In this document: positions 16,804 through 25,632 of the stretch, one piece after another
Layout: each line of letters starts with the position of its first letter
How positions within the stretch are numbered: position 1 is the first letter of the stretch
Source of the DNA: Candidatus Protochlamydia naegleriophila
Lineage (GTDB): Bacteria; Chlamydiota; Chlamydiia; Chlamydiales; Parachlamydiaceae
Assembly (NCBI RefSeq): GCF_001499655.1
Contig: NZ_LN879502.1
Location: 930,001 to 994,000 of the forward strand
Direction: 5' to 3'
Length of the DNA: 64,000 nucleotides
The notes under the pieces: generated by a model
Database searches by the model: none
What the model was told of the DNA's origin: nothing
Seen by the model: only the letters and a program-made list of their open reading frames with translations
Made by a program: the position numbers and the translations under genes

Positions 16804-16873
16804 AGAGGATGTTTTCAAATCCAACCAGTCGCGCAAAAAATGGCTTAACTAATTAGATTTGAAAACACCCTCT
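16804..16873. repeat. Hairpin element, copy 1 of a two-copy family
   Basis: Terminal inverted repeats AGAGGATGTTTTCAAATC (16804-16821) and GATTTGAAAACACCCTCT (16856-16873) pair with one mismatch around a 34-base centre. A second element with the same end pattern AGAGNNTGTTTNCAAA lies at 54209-54279. Could be a small MITE or a shared terminator type; it sits between the ferredoxin gene and the A-type carrier gene, both on the minus strand. Confidence 0.6.
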
Positions 16874-16956
16874 AGTTCTTTGCTTAGTTGTGTAATGGAT
16901 GCCGAAGTGACTCCAAAACGGGGTTCTGAAGTTACTTTGGTATAGTCTAAATGTAA

Positions 16957-17223
16957 TTAAAATGAAATGCGAACGCGCCCTTTTTTAATGCGGCATTGAC
17001 AAGCTAAACGTTCGTGACAAGTTCCTTCACCAAGGAAATCTTCCTCTTCTTGCGTTGGAGAAGAGAGGTTTTCTTTGCCTTCTTTCACTTCGATGACACA
17101 AGTTCCGCAAACTCCTTCCGTGCATGCAAAAGGAACACCAGCTTCTTCGCAAACTTCGGCAATTGGAGAATCGTCTGGCAATTCAGTTTCTTCATCATTA
17201 TGGTCAAATACTAATGTAGCCAT
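16957..17223 (-). CDS. [2Fe-2S] ferredoxin, adrenodoxin/plant-like fold
   Basis: Small electron carrier, 88 residues, cytoplasmic. Seen: cluster motif ACTEGVCGTCVIEV (CxxxxCxxC) around residues 34-42 and the distal ligand in RLACQC near residue 75, the standard spacing for one [2Fe-2S] cluster. The protein is strongly acidic (HNDEETELPDDS, EEEEDFLGEG), as usual for redox partners. A good ribosome-binding site (AGGAG) precedes the ATG. The neighbour downstream is an A-type Fe-S carrier fusion, so a role in Fe-S assembly (Fdx) or in supplying electrons to enzymes such as IspH is likely; which of these cannot be decided. Confidence 0.92.
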   Translation of the reverse strand: MATLVFDHNDEETELPDDSPIAEVCEEAGVPFACTEGVCGTCVIEVKEGKENLSSPTQEEEDFLGEGTCHERLACQCRIKKGRVRISF

Positions 17224-17633
17224 GAATCTTTACTCCTAACAACGGCTTTTTATAAAACCTGGTCGGTAAGACCGGTTCTAACTTGAGTTCTTAAAGCTCA
17301 AGTTTCTAATAAATTCATACTGAATAATTTAATTATGTTAAATTATCGTTTAAATTTATTATAAGATCAAGGTTTTTTTACTAAGAGGCCCATAGCCAAG
17401 CACAGGTTGTAAGTGATTGAATAGAAGGCTTCTTTAAAAATGCGAAGATTTTTGAGTAGATTGATCATTACTTGAGAGCATATAGGACTATAGGGCCGAA
17501 CAATTGGTGATCAAAGTGCTAAAAGGCAATATTAACAGCCAAGTAGAGTTTGCCCGATCCAAAAGGCCATTAGGCCTTTTGGATGACGAGTCAAAGGTTG
17601 TTTGTGCAAGCATTACCGGCATTTGAGAGAATT
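17224..17633. other. Intergenic region upstream of ferredoxin, no gene seen
   Basis: About 410 bases without a credible gene. Small hairpins are present: AACTTGAG/CTCAAGTT at 17280-17304 and a GGTC/GACC repeat just before it; both lie in the presumed 5' leader or promoter area of the ferredoxin gene on the minus strand. The other end holds the probable lgt terminator (17557-17584). Nothing resembling a known RNA gene was recognised. Confidence 0.4.
17557..17584 (-). terminator. Probable lgt terminator
   Basis: Perfect 12-bp stem ATCCAAAAGGCC / GGCCTTTTGGAT with a 4-base loop, 50 bases beyond the lgt stop on its strand. There is no clear T-tract after it on the minus strand. Confidence 0.55.
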
Positions 17634-18800
17634 TTATTTTTTGCAAGATGACTGTTCAGCCTGATTTCTTCTCTTTGGGCAAGTTGCGCAATTGCCGCAT
17701 GCTGTTTGCCCTTTATAGACTAAGAGGATGCCTAATAAGATAAAGGGAATGCTGAGCCATTGCCCCATTTGTAGGGAGCCGCTCTCTAGGATCGATTCTT
17801 GCGTCGCCTTCCAAAATTCTAAAATAAAGCGGCTTGAAAAGATGAAGATGAAGAGATAACCCACATAGGTGCCAGCTCCCACTTCATTACCTCTCTTTCT
17901 CCATAAAGCATAGAGAAAGAAGAAAGTGATCAGATAGGTGACTCCTTCATAGAGTTGAACCGGATGTCTTGGAACAAGAGCACTTCCATCGGCCGGCTGT
18001 CCAAAGAGAACGGCCCATGGCAGAGATGAGGGGGTTCCTAGGATCTCTTGGTTCATAAAATTGCCGAGCCTGATAAAGAAGGCGGCTAAAGCGCTTGGAA
18101 TCGCGACAAAGTCCAGGAGTCTTAGAAAGGAGAGGCTTGGCATCCATTGGCGGGCATATAGGATATAGAGGTAAAGTGCAAGCATGACTCCAAGGACACC
18201 GCCATGACTTGCTAAGCCTCCCTTCCAAACTTGAAAAATCTCTAGGGGGTGTTCTTTGAAGTAGGGCCAGTCATAGAAAAAAACGGCTCCGAGGCGGGCG
18301 CCGATCAAAGTTCCGGCAACAATAAACCAACATAAACGGTCGGATAAAAAATGGCTGGTATGGGTTGCTGTTGCGATGGCGCCTTTAAAGGTTTGTTCGA
18401 AGTCTTCCCGCTTAACTCCGCATCCTTGCAGCACCTGGTTGAAGCTATTAAGCAACTGCTCTTGTAGAAAAGGATCGCTTGCTTGATTGCCATCTGCTTT
18501 TTGCAGGTGCTCGCGCGCCTTAGGATTCAAGGCTGATAAACAACGTTGAACGAGAGGGGAAGAGTTGTTTGTGTGGAGGTGTTTGACAAGAAGCGGCCAG
18601 TTGAGGATATCGATTGATGCAAGGTGTTTGCTTTGGCGGAGGAAGCTGGCGAGGATGGGGACGATCAGAAAATAGCCAAGAATAAACCCTGTCACAAAAC
18701 TGATGCCATACCACATGACGGGACGATCGAGAAGGGGGACTGTGAATGCCTCGCGAGGGGGATTCCAGTAAAGCCAAGCAATCCAGTTTCCTATTTGCAT
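17634..18800 (-). CDS. lgt: Prolipoprotein diacylglyceryl transferase with ~100-residue insert
   Basis: Inner-membrane enzyme that transfers diacylglycerol from phosphatidylglycerol to the lipobox cysteine, first step of lipoprotein maturation. The start is ATG 18800 with AGAGG before it; the frame runs on upstream through the tRNA and is not coding there. Seen in 388 residues: N-terminal WYGISFVTGFILGYF, then GARLGAVFFYDW (about 167), HPLEIFQVWKGGLASHGG (about 184-200) and the signature FIRLGNFMNQEILG (about 242-255), several further spans, and a Cys-rich tail GNCATCPKRR. Lgt is usually 270-300 residues. Here residues about 56-155 form a hydrophilic segment between the first and second membrane parts that is absent from standard Lgt. 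Essential in Gram-negative bacteria generally; its location near dnaA-yidC is typical of chlamydiae. Confidence 0.93.
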   Translation of the reverse strand: MQIGNWIAWLYWNPPREAFTVPLLDRPVMWYGISFVTGFILGYFLIVPILASFLRQSKHLASIDILNWPLLVKHLHTNNSSPLVQRCLSALNPKAREHLQKADGNQASDPFLQEQLLNSFNQVLQGCGVKREDFEQTFKGAIATATHTSHFLSDRLCWFIVAGTLIGARLGAVFFYDWPYFKEHPLEIFQVWKGGLASHGGVLGVMLALYLYILYARQWMPSLSFLRLLDFVAIPSALAAFFIRLGNFMNQEILGTPSSLPWAVLFGQPADGSALVPRHPVQLYEGVTYLITFFFLYALWRKRGNEVGAGTYVGYLFIFIFSSRFILEFWKATQESILESGSLQMGQWLSIPFILLGILLVYKGQTACGNCATCPKRRNQAEQSSCKK

Positions 18801-18846
18801 GGAACAACCTCTGTAATGCTTTTTTTGAAATCGATTTTTTAGGTAC

Positions 18847-18882
18847 AAAAAAAGCCCTATCTCCGTTTCCAAAGATAGGGCT
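18847..18882 (-). terminator. Rho-independent terminator of tRNA-Pro
   Basis: On the minus strand AGCCCTATCT, a 10-base loop and AGATAGGGCT form a perfect 10-bp stem followed by a run of at least six T. It begins five bases after the tRNA 3' end. Confidence 0.88.
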
Positions 18883-18886
18883 GAAT

Positions 18887-18960
18887 CGGAGTAGAGGGAT
18901 TCGAACCCCCGACCTACTGCTCCCAAAGCAGCCGCGCTAGCCAAGCTGCGCTATACTCCG
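18887..18960 (-). tRNA. tRNA-Pro (anticodon TGG)
   Basis: On the minus strand the 74-nt sequence folds as a standard cloverleaf: acceptor CGGAGTA pairing with TACTCCG, D-arm GCGC...GCGC around AGCTTGGCTA, anticodon arm GCTGC-TTTGGGA-GCAGT with anticodon TGG, and T-arm GGGGG-TTCGAAT-CCCTC. CCA is not encoded. The AGCTTGGC D-loop is typical of bacterial proline tRNAs. A terminator follows directly, so it is a single-gene transcript read towards lgt. Confidence 0.96.
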
Positions 18961-19328
18961 ATTTCTCTCGAAAGAGAATAGAAAACTAACATATTTTCCA
19001 ATTTTTCGACAAATGAAAATGTGATATTTTTGTTATCTTGCGTTTTTATGGCTCTAAGATGGGTTTTGAGTGGGTATTTGATCTCTATTTTTTTGTAATT
19101 TTTTAGCGTTAATGAGGCATTTTATTCGTGATTGCGCCCTAATTCGAGGTCAATTGCTGTATGGACAGCTGGTTTTTTAGCTTTCGCTGAAGAGAATGTC
19201 CTCTCTTCCGGAGAAAAAAGATGAAAAAGATGAAATTTAGCTGTCAGATGAGTGGCCGTATTAGTCATGGGAGGTTTTTGCAAAAATCAACCGATTTAAC
19301 GCTCGATTTTTGCAAGAACATCATGGAT
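18961..19328. other. Intergenic region between tRNA-Pro and sahH
   Basis: About 370 bases. It must hold the tRNA promoter (near 18965-19010, AT rich). Near the sahH stop lies an 11-bp inverted repeat TTGCAAAAATC (19278-19288) / GATTTTTGCAA (19305-19315), a probable sahH 3' hairpin without a U tail. A short plus-strand frame beginning at 19221 has a GGAG sequence before it but runs into sahH antisense and is not supported. Confidence 0.45.
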
Positions 19329-20654
19329 TCAGTACAAATAGTAGTCTGGCTTGTAGGGGCCACCGATTGGAACATCGAGATAAGCTGCTTGATTTGGGGT
19401 TAAGGTTGTCAAATGCACGCCTAGTTTTTCTAAGTGAAGCCTGGCTACTTTTTCATCGAGAATTTTTGGGAGGCGGCGAATGCTGATCGGATGGCGCTTT
19501 GGTGCAGTCCACAAGTCGATTTGAGCAAGAATTTGATTGGAAAATGAATTGGACATAACGAAGGACGGATGGCCTTTTGCGCAGCCGAGATTGACGAGTC
19601 TTCCTTGGGCAAGTAAAATTAAGCATTTATTCTTGCGTTTCCATTGATAGCGGTCGACCTGCGGTTTAATGGGAATTTCTTCAATTTCAGAATGTTCCTT
19701 TAACCAGCGCACATCAATTTCACTGTCGAAGTGTCCAATATTGCAAAGAATGGCGCCGTCTTTCATTTGTTCCATGTGCTCGCCACGGATGACATCGATG
19801 CAACCAGTAGCTGTCACAAAAACATCTCCGATGGGGGCAGCCTCTTCCATGGTTCGCACCTCGAGCCCCTCCATAGAGGCTTGATAGGCGCAGATGGGAT
19901 CGATTTCGCAAATGATGACTCTGGCTCCCATTCCAGCCAAGGATTTTGCCGACCCTTTGCCGACATCGCCGAACCCTATGATGACAGCCACTTTGCCAGC
20001 TAGCATGACGTCCGTGGCCCGCTTGATTCCATCGATTAGAGATTCGCGGCATCCATACAAGTTGTCGAATTTCGACTTTGTCACAGAATTATTGACGTCG
20101 ATGGCTGGAGCTCCCAGCATTCCCTGCTTTTCAAGGCGGTAGAGGTTGCGCACGCCCGTTGTGGTTTCCTCTGAAATGCCTCGAATACCAGCCAGGAGGT
20201 CTGGATGCTTGTTGTGTACCAGCTGCGTTAAGTCCCCGCCATCGTCTAATATCATATTCAAAGGATGTTCGCCAAAGTGAAGCGTTTGTTCGATGCACCA
20301 TTCATACTCTTCTAATGACATGCCTTTCCATGCAAAGACCGGAATGCCTTTGTATGCCATGGCAGCAGCGGCTTCATCTTGCGTCGAATAAATATTGCAT
20401 GATGACCAGCGCACCTGTGCTCCTAAGGCAATTAGTGTTTCAATCAAGACAGCCGTTTGAATAGTCAGGTGGAGACATCCAGCAATGCGGGCGCCTTTCA
20501 GCGGTTTGCTGTCGCCATATTCTCGGCGTAAGGCCATTAAGCCTGGCATTTCTTTTTCAGCCAGCTCAATCTCTCGAAGGCCTAGTTGAGCGAGTGCAAT
20601 TCCTTCTTCGGAATCAATGGATAGATCTCTTGCAATGCGATAGTCTTTGGTCAT
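19329..20654 (-). CDS. sahH: Adenosylhomocysteinase (S-adenosylhomocysteine hydrolase)
   Basis: Reversible NAD-dependent hydrolysis of S-adenosylhomocysteine to adenosine and homocysteine; removes the inhibitory product of methyltransferases. The start is ATG 20654 ([12 protein letters not shown]) with GAGG ahead; an upstream in-frame TTG is less likely. Seen in 441 residues: [19 protein letters not shown], the [15 protein letters not shown] block, the DDGGDLT substrate site, and the NAD-binding [16 protein letters not shown]; the C-terminus ends PDYYLY, close to the conserved PxxYRY. It is the full family length. Its substrate would come from methylation such as the MenG reaction encoded at 53.4 kb. 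The usual bacterial alternative, MTA/SAH nucleosidase, was not seen in this window. Confidence 0.96.
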   Translation of the reverse strand: MTKDYRIARDLSIDSEEGIALAQLGLREIELAEKEMPGLMALRREYGDSKPLKGARIAGCLHLTIQTAVLIETLIALGAQVRWSSCNIYSTQDEAAAAMAYKGIPVFAWKGMSLEEYEWCIEQTLHFGEHPLNMILDDGGDLTQLVHNKHPDLLAGIRGISEETTTGVRNLYRLEKQGMLGAPAIDVNNSVTKSKFDNLYGCRESLIDGIKRATDVMLAGKVAVIIGFGDVGKGSAKSLAGMGARVIICEIDPICAYQASMEGLEVRTMEEAAPIGDVFVTATGCIDVIRGEHMEQMKDGAILCNIGHFDSEIDVRWLKEHSEIEEIPIKPQVDRYQWKRKNKCLILLAQGRLVNLGCAKGHPSFVMSNSFSNQILAQIDLWTAPKRHPISIRRLPKILDEKVARLHLEKLGVHLTTLTPNQAAYLDVPIGGPYKPDYYLY

Positions 20655-20696
20655 GGTAGCCTCACTCAATGGACTTGTTGTCTAGGAAACATTTAA

Positions 20697-20734
20697 GGAT
20701 CTCTTTTGCTGTTTTGATTCAATAAAAGAGATCC
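20697..20734 (-). terminator. Terminator hairpin after the small membrane protein gene
   Basis: GGATCTCTTTT / AAAAGAGATCC, an 11-bp perfect stem with a 16-base loop, 42 bases after the stop of the upstream minus-strand gene and before sahH. It probably separates the two transcripts. Confidence 0.55.
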
Positions 20735-20775
20735 AGTTGAGAATTTCGCTAAGCTGATTAATATATAAACAATAT

Positions 20776-21366
20776 TTAAATAGGCAACGCAATTTTACAT
20801 ATGCGGCAAAGCAGCTTGGCCACGTAATCCATAGCTCGATAGGCGGACTGCGGGCTTTGAGCGTTCTGGTTGAGTGATTTTATAGAATAAAGGGCATTGT
20901 ATTGCTTGTTGGCAAACTGATCCAATACTTCAAGACCTTTATCAGTTGTTATCCATTCAGGATGCTTTCTTAAATTCTCTATGGCTTCTGAAACTTTTCC
21001 TTTTTTAAGCAGTTTTAAGCATCTAATGCGATGCTTTAAAGACTTTGCAGACTCGGGATCTTGCTGCAGATAACTTGCTTGAAGCTCTTTGAGGTTGAAT
21101 AGCGTCAGGGTAGCTCCTGCGGTCATTAAGACAAAGCTAATTTTCCACGCTTCCCTTCGCTTGACATTGAAGCAATGCGCATAGCGCGGCGTTAGAAGCG
21201 CTAATAAGGCTCCTGCCAAGAGAGAAGCTTTGGCAATAGCTAAAACCTTTTGCGTAGAGGAGTGAATGGCTTTACTGTTGGCTAAGTCCCCCTGGGCCTC
21301 TTTCATCCACTGATTTATTTGGTTTTCACATTCATTTATGTTGGCGAACGAAATGTCCTGGTTCAT
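20776..21366 (-). CDS. Hypothetical protein with two hydrophobic segments
   Basis: Not recognised. The start chosen is ATG 21366 (MNQDISFANINECENQINQW), preceded by TTGAGGAAAAA; an in-frame ATG at 21381 is also open. Seen in about 196 residues: a hydrophilic N-terminus of 45 residues, two membrane-like segments (SLLAGALLALLTPRYAH and FVLMTAGATLTLFNL) separated by a short basic stretch, then a basic helical region with CLKLLKKGKVSEAIENLRKHPEW that resembles one TPR-like helical pair, and a Cys-containing C-terminus. The paired hydrophobic segments with soluble flanks recall the bilobed pattern of chlamydial inclusion membrane proteins, but the second span is weak, so this is only suggestive. 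Confidence 0.65.
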   Translation of the reverse strand: MNQDISFANINECENQINQWMKEAQGDLANSKAIHSSTQKVLAIAKASLLAGALLALLTPRYAHCFNVKRREAWKISFVLMTAGATLTLFNLKELQASYLQQDPESAKSLKHRIRCLKLLKKGKVSEAIENLRKHPEWITTDKGLEVLDQFANKQYNALYSIKSLNQNAQSPQSAYRAMDYVAKLLCRICKIALPI

Positions 21367-21624
21367 TTTTTCCTCAATCAATTACAATATGATTCATTAA
21401 AATTAGTTGTTAGTTTTTGTTAGATGAATGATACGTTTAATATCCTTCAATAGGCTAACTTGTAATGAGTTTGAGAATTTTTGGTAACCATAAATATACT
21501 TAAATGGTTCTGACTATGTAATTGTTCGATCTGCCTTTCTTAAGAACTCTATTTCATTTTGCATACAAACGCATGAGTAACAATAAGAAGGGGCTAATGG
21601 GGCAGGAGGGATTCCTGGAAGAGT

Positions 21625-22983
21625 CTAGGCTTGGAGTTTTTTGATGATGGCGTGCCAAGTTGCTGCGATATCGCGGTCATCTTGATCTAAGGCTTTTTGA
21701 ATGTGCTTGACGCTGGACATGACGGTTGAATGATCGCGTGAAAAGAGAAGGCCAATTTTCATGTATGGCATCTTGAGTTGTTCCCGGCATAGGTGCATGG
21801 CTAGCTGGCGTGGAAGTGCGCATTCACGGGTTTGGGCTTTGCCTAAGATGTCTTCTGTACGGATTCCATATTGTTCGGCTACGGCTTGGATAATTTTGGC
21901 AGAGGTGATGGCGGACTTTTGCTCTTCTTCGATCAAGTCGTTCAAAAGAGTTTTGGCAGCCGTTGGGGTGAGCGCTGCGAGCGTGTTTTTGGAGTCTAGG
22001 TGGAGCCTTAAGACTAAAGCTTCTAATGCGCGAATTAATGCTTTTGAATTGCTCGTAAAGGTTTCAATGAGGAAATCGGCGATTTTTACGGGCAGAGCAA
22101 AGTGGAGAGCTTGCGATTTCGCAGTCAGGAGCTGACGGATGTCTTCATTCTTGAGAGGTTTTAAGGGGAGAACAATGCCCCATTCAAAGCGGCTCACTAA
22201 GCGAGGTTCGATGAGCTGAAGTTCTTGCGGCGCACAGTTGGCGGATAAAATAATTTGCTTACCTTCCAAGTGGAGGGTGTTAAAAGTGTGGAAGAATTCT
22301 TCTTGGGTGGCACCCTTTCTTGAAAAGACGTGTACATCGTCGACTAGCAAGGCGTCGATGTTGCGGTAAGCCTGTCTAAAAACGCTCATTTCACCAGCTC
22401 GAATGGCTGTTACCACATGGTCCGTAAAGGTTTCGGCTCTTACGTAAACAGTTCTCAATCCTTGGGCTCTCAAAGCGTGCGCTAAGCTCATCAACAGATG
22501 CGTCTTTCCTGTGCCGGTACTCCCGTATAAATAAATAGGGTTGAAAGTGCCAAGTTTTGTAGAGTGGGCTTGCGGGGAGAGGCCTGCAATTTCTAGCAGA
22601 AGCTTGTGGGTCAGGTTGTTCTCTTCACTGTGCATAAAGTACTGGAACAAGCAATGAGGGTCTAAGTCATCGAAGTTAAGTTGAAAAGGAGGAGCTTTGG
22701 GATTCTTTTCTGCGAATTTCGGTTTGGTTTTTTTGACTTTTTGAGGGGAATTGGCAACGTCTAAATGGATTTTAATTCTTTTGTTGTTGCCGTTTAGCAA
22801 TTTGACTTGAGCTTTGCTGCGGATGTGCTCTTCAAACCAAAGAGCCTGAAAGGAGTCTTTTGCTTCAAGATAAAGATTGCATGCATCGAAGCGTTGGATT
22901 TTTAGGGTTCTGAGCCATTTCTGGACAGTATCGATCCCTAATTCGGCTTCTTGCGATTGCAGAAAATTTTCCCAAGCTTGCAT
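21625..22983 (-). CDS. dnaA: DnaA paralogue (chlamydial DnaA-1 type replication initiator)
   Basis: Replication-initiation ATPase of the DnaA family, cytoplasmic. Seen in 452 residues: an N-terminal interaction domain (WLRTLKIQRFDACNLYLEA), the AAA+ Walker A GSTGTGKTHL, Walker B DALLVDDVHVFS, the sensor/arginine region PRLVSRFEWGIVLPL, and the domain IV DNA-binding signature LCREQLKMPYMKIGLLFSRD followed by HSTVMSSVKHIQKA. AAGGAT precedes the ATG. Chlamydiae carry two dnaA genes (known); the copy beside yidC is the one expected here. In C. trachomatis dnaA, yidC and lgt are neighbours (from memory), matching this window. The domain IV signature CREQLK differs from the common ARQIAMYL-type sequence, so DNA-box specificity may differ; that is inference. 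Confidence 0.93.
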   Translation of the reverse strand: MQAWENFLQSQEAELGIDTVQKWLRTLKIQRFDACNLYLEAKDSFQALWFEEHIRSKAQVKLLNGNNKRIKIHLDVANSPQKVKKTKPKFAEKNPKAPPFQLNFDDLDPHCLFQYFMHSEENNLTHKLLLEIAGLSPQAHSTKLGTFNPIYLYGSTGTGKTHLLMSLAHALRAQGLRTVYVRAETFTDHVVTAIRAGEMSVFRQAYRNIDALLVDDVHVFSRKGATQEEFFHTFNTLHLEGKQIILSANCAPQELQLIEPRLVSRFEWGIVLPLKPLKNEDIRQLLTAKSQALHFALPVKIADFLIETFTSNSKALIRALEALVLRLHLDSKNTLAALTPTAAKTLLNDLIEEEQKSAITSAKIIQAVAEQYGIRTEDILGKAQTRECALPRQLAMHLCREQLKMPYMKIGLLFSRDHSTVMSSVKHIQKALDQDDRDIAATWHAIIKKLQA

Positions 22984-23095
22984 GTATGTTTATCCTTGTG
23001 GATCGATTCCATCTGTTTTTCGCATCAGTTGCATTGTAACTCGGATGTTGATTTTTCTCATTAAGAACCTCCTCGACCTCTTAAGCATGCTTTGA

Positions 23096-23138
23096 TTTAG
23101 ACTTCTTGCTTAATGAATCATTAAGCAAGAAGTCTAAA
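23096..23138 (-). terminator. Perfect 21-bp palindromic hairpin after yidC
   Basis: TTTAGACTTCTTGCTTAATGA and its exact reverse complement are separated by one base, starting four bases after the yidC stop. It is likely the transcript-ending or 3'-stabilising structure of yidC. No long T-run follows on the minus strand. Confidence 0.65.
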
Positions 23139-23142
23139 AGGC

Positions 23143-25632
23143 CTAGCGAGAGCGTCCTTTTTTAGGGGCTGGCTTAGGAGCTGTCGTCGGCTCTTTTTTC
23201 AGTTTTTTAGTGATATACCACTGTTGTAGGATGCCCAACAGCATGGATGAGAGCCAGTAGATGTTCAATCCTGATGGGAAGTTGTAGAACATCACTGCGA
23301 AAACAACTGTCATCATTGTTCCCATGGCTCTTTGCTGACGCTGCTGATCTGTCATCAAGTCTGGATCTTTCGGTCCTGTAGCCATGAATCTTTGCTGAAT
23401 GAACATCACAAGGCCGAGCAGTATGGGCAGGAGGTGGAATTCGGTTCCGATGAAGAAAATCGGCTTGCTCCAGCTAAACAAAACGTCCGGTGCTGTTAAG
23501 TCATCGATCCAGCCAGGAATAAATGGAGCGCCGCGAAGAGCAAAGCTCGATTTCAATAGGTCGAACATTCCGATTAAGAAAGGCATCTGAATCAACAAGG
23601 GGAGGCATCCAGAAGCTGGATTGACACCTCGTTCTTTGTACAGAGACATGATTTCAATTTGTGCTTTCTTAGGATCTTTCTTGTATTTTTCTTGCAAAGC
23701 GGCCACTTCCGGGCTGATTTGCTGCATGCGCACCATGGACTTGGTTGACCATGTGTTTAACGGATAGAGCATAAGGCGCAAGCTAACTGTCAGTAAGATG
23801 ATCGAAAGCCCCCACGATCCTGTTAGGTAGTGAAAGAATTTCATCAATACTAACAAGAATTTTGCAAAAGGCTCTGAAATAAAGGTAAACCAGCCGTGCA
23901 TGGTTTGGCAGGCAACGTAGTCTGGGTTGTAGCCGGTTTCTGCATTGGAATACTTGGCATCGACTTCTTTTAAGATATCGCCTTCAAAAGGGCCTGCAAA
24001 GAAGCGGAAATTCATTGACCCGCCCTGAGATTTGAGGGGAAGGTAGACCATGTAACCTGGAAGATCGGCAGCTTTATACATGTCGTATTCTTGATCGATC
24101 TCAGTCAAGCGCGAAGGAACGGTTAGGCCAGAAATTGTTTGGACGCGGAAGCCGGCATCAATTTCTTTTAGAGGGTCGACAATCATTCCTAAGAAGCCGT
24201 TGGAATTACAAATCCAATCTGGATAAATGGAGGTTACGGTAGCCGAATCCTTAGGTAGATCGATCTTCTCGACTTCAGATTTTTGATTGCGCGTGATGCG
24301 ATACTTTAAAGAAGGTGCGGCTCCTCCAGAAATCCATTCGACTTCGGGTATGCCCGATGTTAGCCACAATCCTCGGCTATCGCCATCAATTTGAATGGCT
24401 AAGTTGAGGGTGTAAGGGCTTTCTTGGGCAGAATCTCCAAAAGAGTAGGTTTTGGTGATGCGACGATGGTTTTGCACGGCTTCAAACGTGATGGATTTCT
24501 CATCAAAGTGTGTGACTTCATAAGGTAGTTCGGCAAGCTCTGGATAATCAGAAACAATGTTGAGTGCGTAGTATTGGGGTTTAACCTGTACCGATTTGCG
24601 AGGAGCAGCTTGGATCAGGTCGCGGCGCAGCAAGGGGTAGTAGCCGCCTAAAAATCCCTGCTCGTGAAAAGTGAATTCTTTACCGTCCGATTCAGCCGGT
24701 GTGTAGTAGGAATGGGCTGGGAAGTGGGCATTGTAAGGATGGTTTTTGACCATGTCGCGGTCAAACTCAATCTCGCGTACAACGCTTACGTGATCTTCAT
24801 TTGTTTTAAAGGGAAGGTTGACTTCGGCTAAGGCCGCGCCGCGGTTAGAAAAGACTAATTGCTGATAGGCATTTTCTAGGACATAAAATTTTTCTTCGCC
24901 CTTTTGGCCGGCTGCTTGGCTGGTTTGCTGCTTAGCAATGGCTAAGAATGGGGCAAGCTCGTTGATGGCTGATAAACGGACCAATGCTTTGTCATTTGCA
25001 TCATAGAGTCCAACCGGTAAGTAGCCTTGTGGAGTTTTCAGCAATGCAAGGGCTGCATAGCCGGAAGAGCCGTTTTCTAAATGGAGAACTTCAGGATTGA
25101 GAATGGCGAGATGCCCATCTATATACTCACCCAAGGCAACCTGGGTTGAGAAATCAGCATCGTTGAAGGCCACTAGTTGCAGCTCATAGCGGCCAAAATC
25201 TGGCAGAGAGCCAACTGGTAAATTGGCCGAGCTCCCTTTTAAGCGGTAAAGAACAGGGGCGCGCACTCCAGGCTCCTGATAAACTAGGGTGTATTCTTCT
25301 GCTTGATCGGATTGAGGCGTTGAAACAAAAATATGGGAGGGCGCCTCTTCTGCCCAAGCTAAAGTCAAAAGGAGATCTTGCTTAAGAAGGCCGGAAGTTA
25401 AGCGTTGCTGCTGAGATGCATCAGCATAGACTGCTGCTAAAGGAAGCGAATCGAGCGTTGCTGTGCGTTGACGAATGTCTTCAGCCTGTTTCTTGCTTTT
25501 GAGAACTTGTTTGGCTTGCTGTTGAGCCAACCATTCTTGTTTTTGCTGAGTATTTTGGTTCTGAAAAAAGATATTCATCCCAAATAAAGTTAAAGAAAGG
25601 GCGATGACAAACAAGATGGTGCGTCTATCCAT
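23143..25632 (-). CDS. yidC: Membrane protein insertase YidC
   Basis: Inner-membrane insertase/chaperone that inserts and folds membrane proteins with or without Sec. Seen in 829 residues: the N-terminal membrane anchor (TILFVIALSLTLFGMNIFF), a long periplasmic domain (residues about 30-570), then the conserved YidC core: GSWGLSIILLTVSLRLMLYP with its hydrophilic-groove arginine, the cytoplasmic helical pair KYKKDPKKAQIEIMSLYKE and GVNPASGCLPLLIQMP, and final spans ending in SGLNIYWLSSMLLGILQQ. The basic tail KKLKKEPTTAPKPAPKKGRSR is ribosome-binding-like. It is longer than E. coli YidC (548) because of a larger periplasmic region, as usual in chlamydiae. Confidence 0.96.
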   Translation of the reverse strand: MDRRTILFVIALSLTLFGMNIFFQNQNTQQKQEWLAQQQAKQVLKSKKQAEDIRQRTATLDSLPLAAVYADASQQQRLTSGLLKQDLLLTLAWAEEAPSHIFVSTPQSDQAEEYTLVYQEPGVRAPVLYRLKGSSANLPVGSLPDFGRYELQLVAFNDADFSTQVALGEYIDGHLAILNPEVLHLENGSSGYAALALLKTPQGYLPVGLYDANDKALVRLSAINELAPFLAIAKQQTSQAAGQKGEEKFYVLENAYQQLVFSNRGAALAEVNLPFKTNEDHVSVVREIEFDRDMVKNHPYNAHFPAHSYYTPAESDGKEFTFHEQGFLGGYYPLLRRDLIQAAPRKSVQVKPQYYALNIVSDYPELAELPYEVTHFDEKSITFEAVQNHRRITKTYSFGDSAQESPYTLNLAIQIDGDSRGLWLTSGIPEVEWISGGAAPSLKYRITRNQKSEVEKIDLPKDSATVTSIYPDWICNSNGFLGMIVDPLKEIDAGFRVQTISGLTVPSRLTEIDQEYDMYKAADLPGYMVYLPLKSQGGSMNFRFFAGPFEGDILKEVDAKYSNAETGYNPDYVACQTMHGWFTFISEPFAKFLLVLMKFFHYLTGSWGLSIILLTVSLRLMLYPLNTWSTKSMVRMQQISPEVAALQEKYKKDPKKAQIEIMSLYKERGVNPASGCLPLLIQMPFLIGMFDLLKSSFALRGAPFIPGWIDDLTAPDVLFSWSKPIFFIGTEFHLLPILLGLVMFIQQRFMATGPKDPDLMTDQQRQQRAMGTMMTVVFAVMFYNFPSGLNIYWLSSMLLGILQQWYITKKLKKEPTTAPKPAPKKGRSR

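Noticed and set aside
18801-18944. N-terminal extension of the lgt frame
   Set aside because: It runs through the tRNA-Pro gene and its terminator; the true start at 18800 has an AGAGG site and gives the expected N-terminus.
19221-19403. 60-codon plus-strand frame near the sahH end with GGAG before it
   Set aside because: Most of it overlaps sahH antisense and a hairpin; the product has no recognisable feature.
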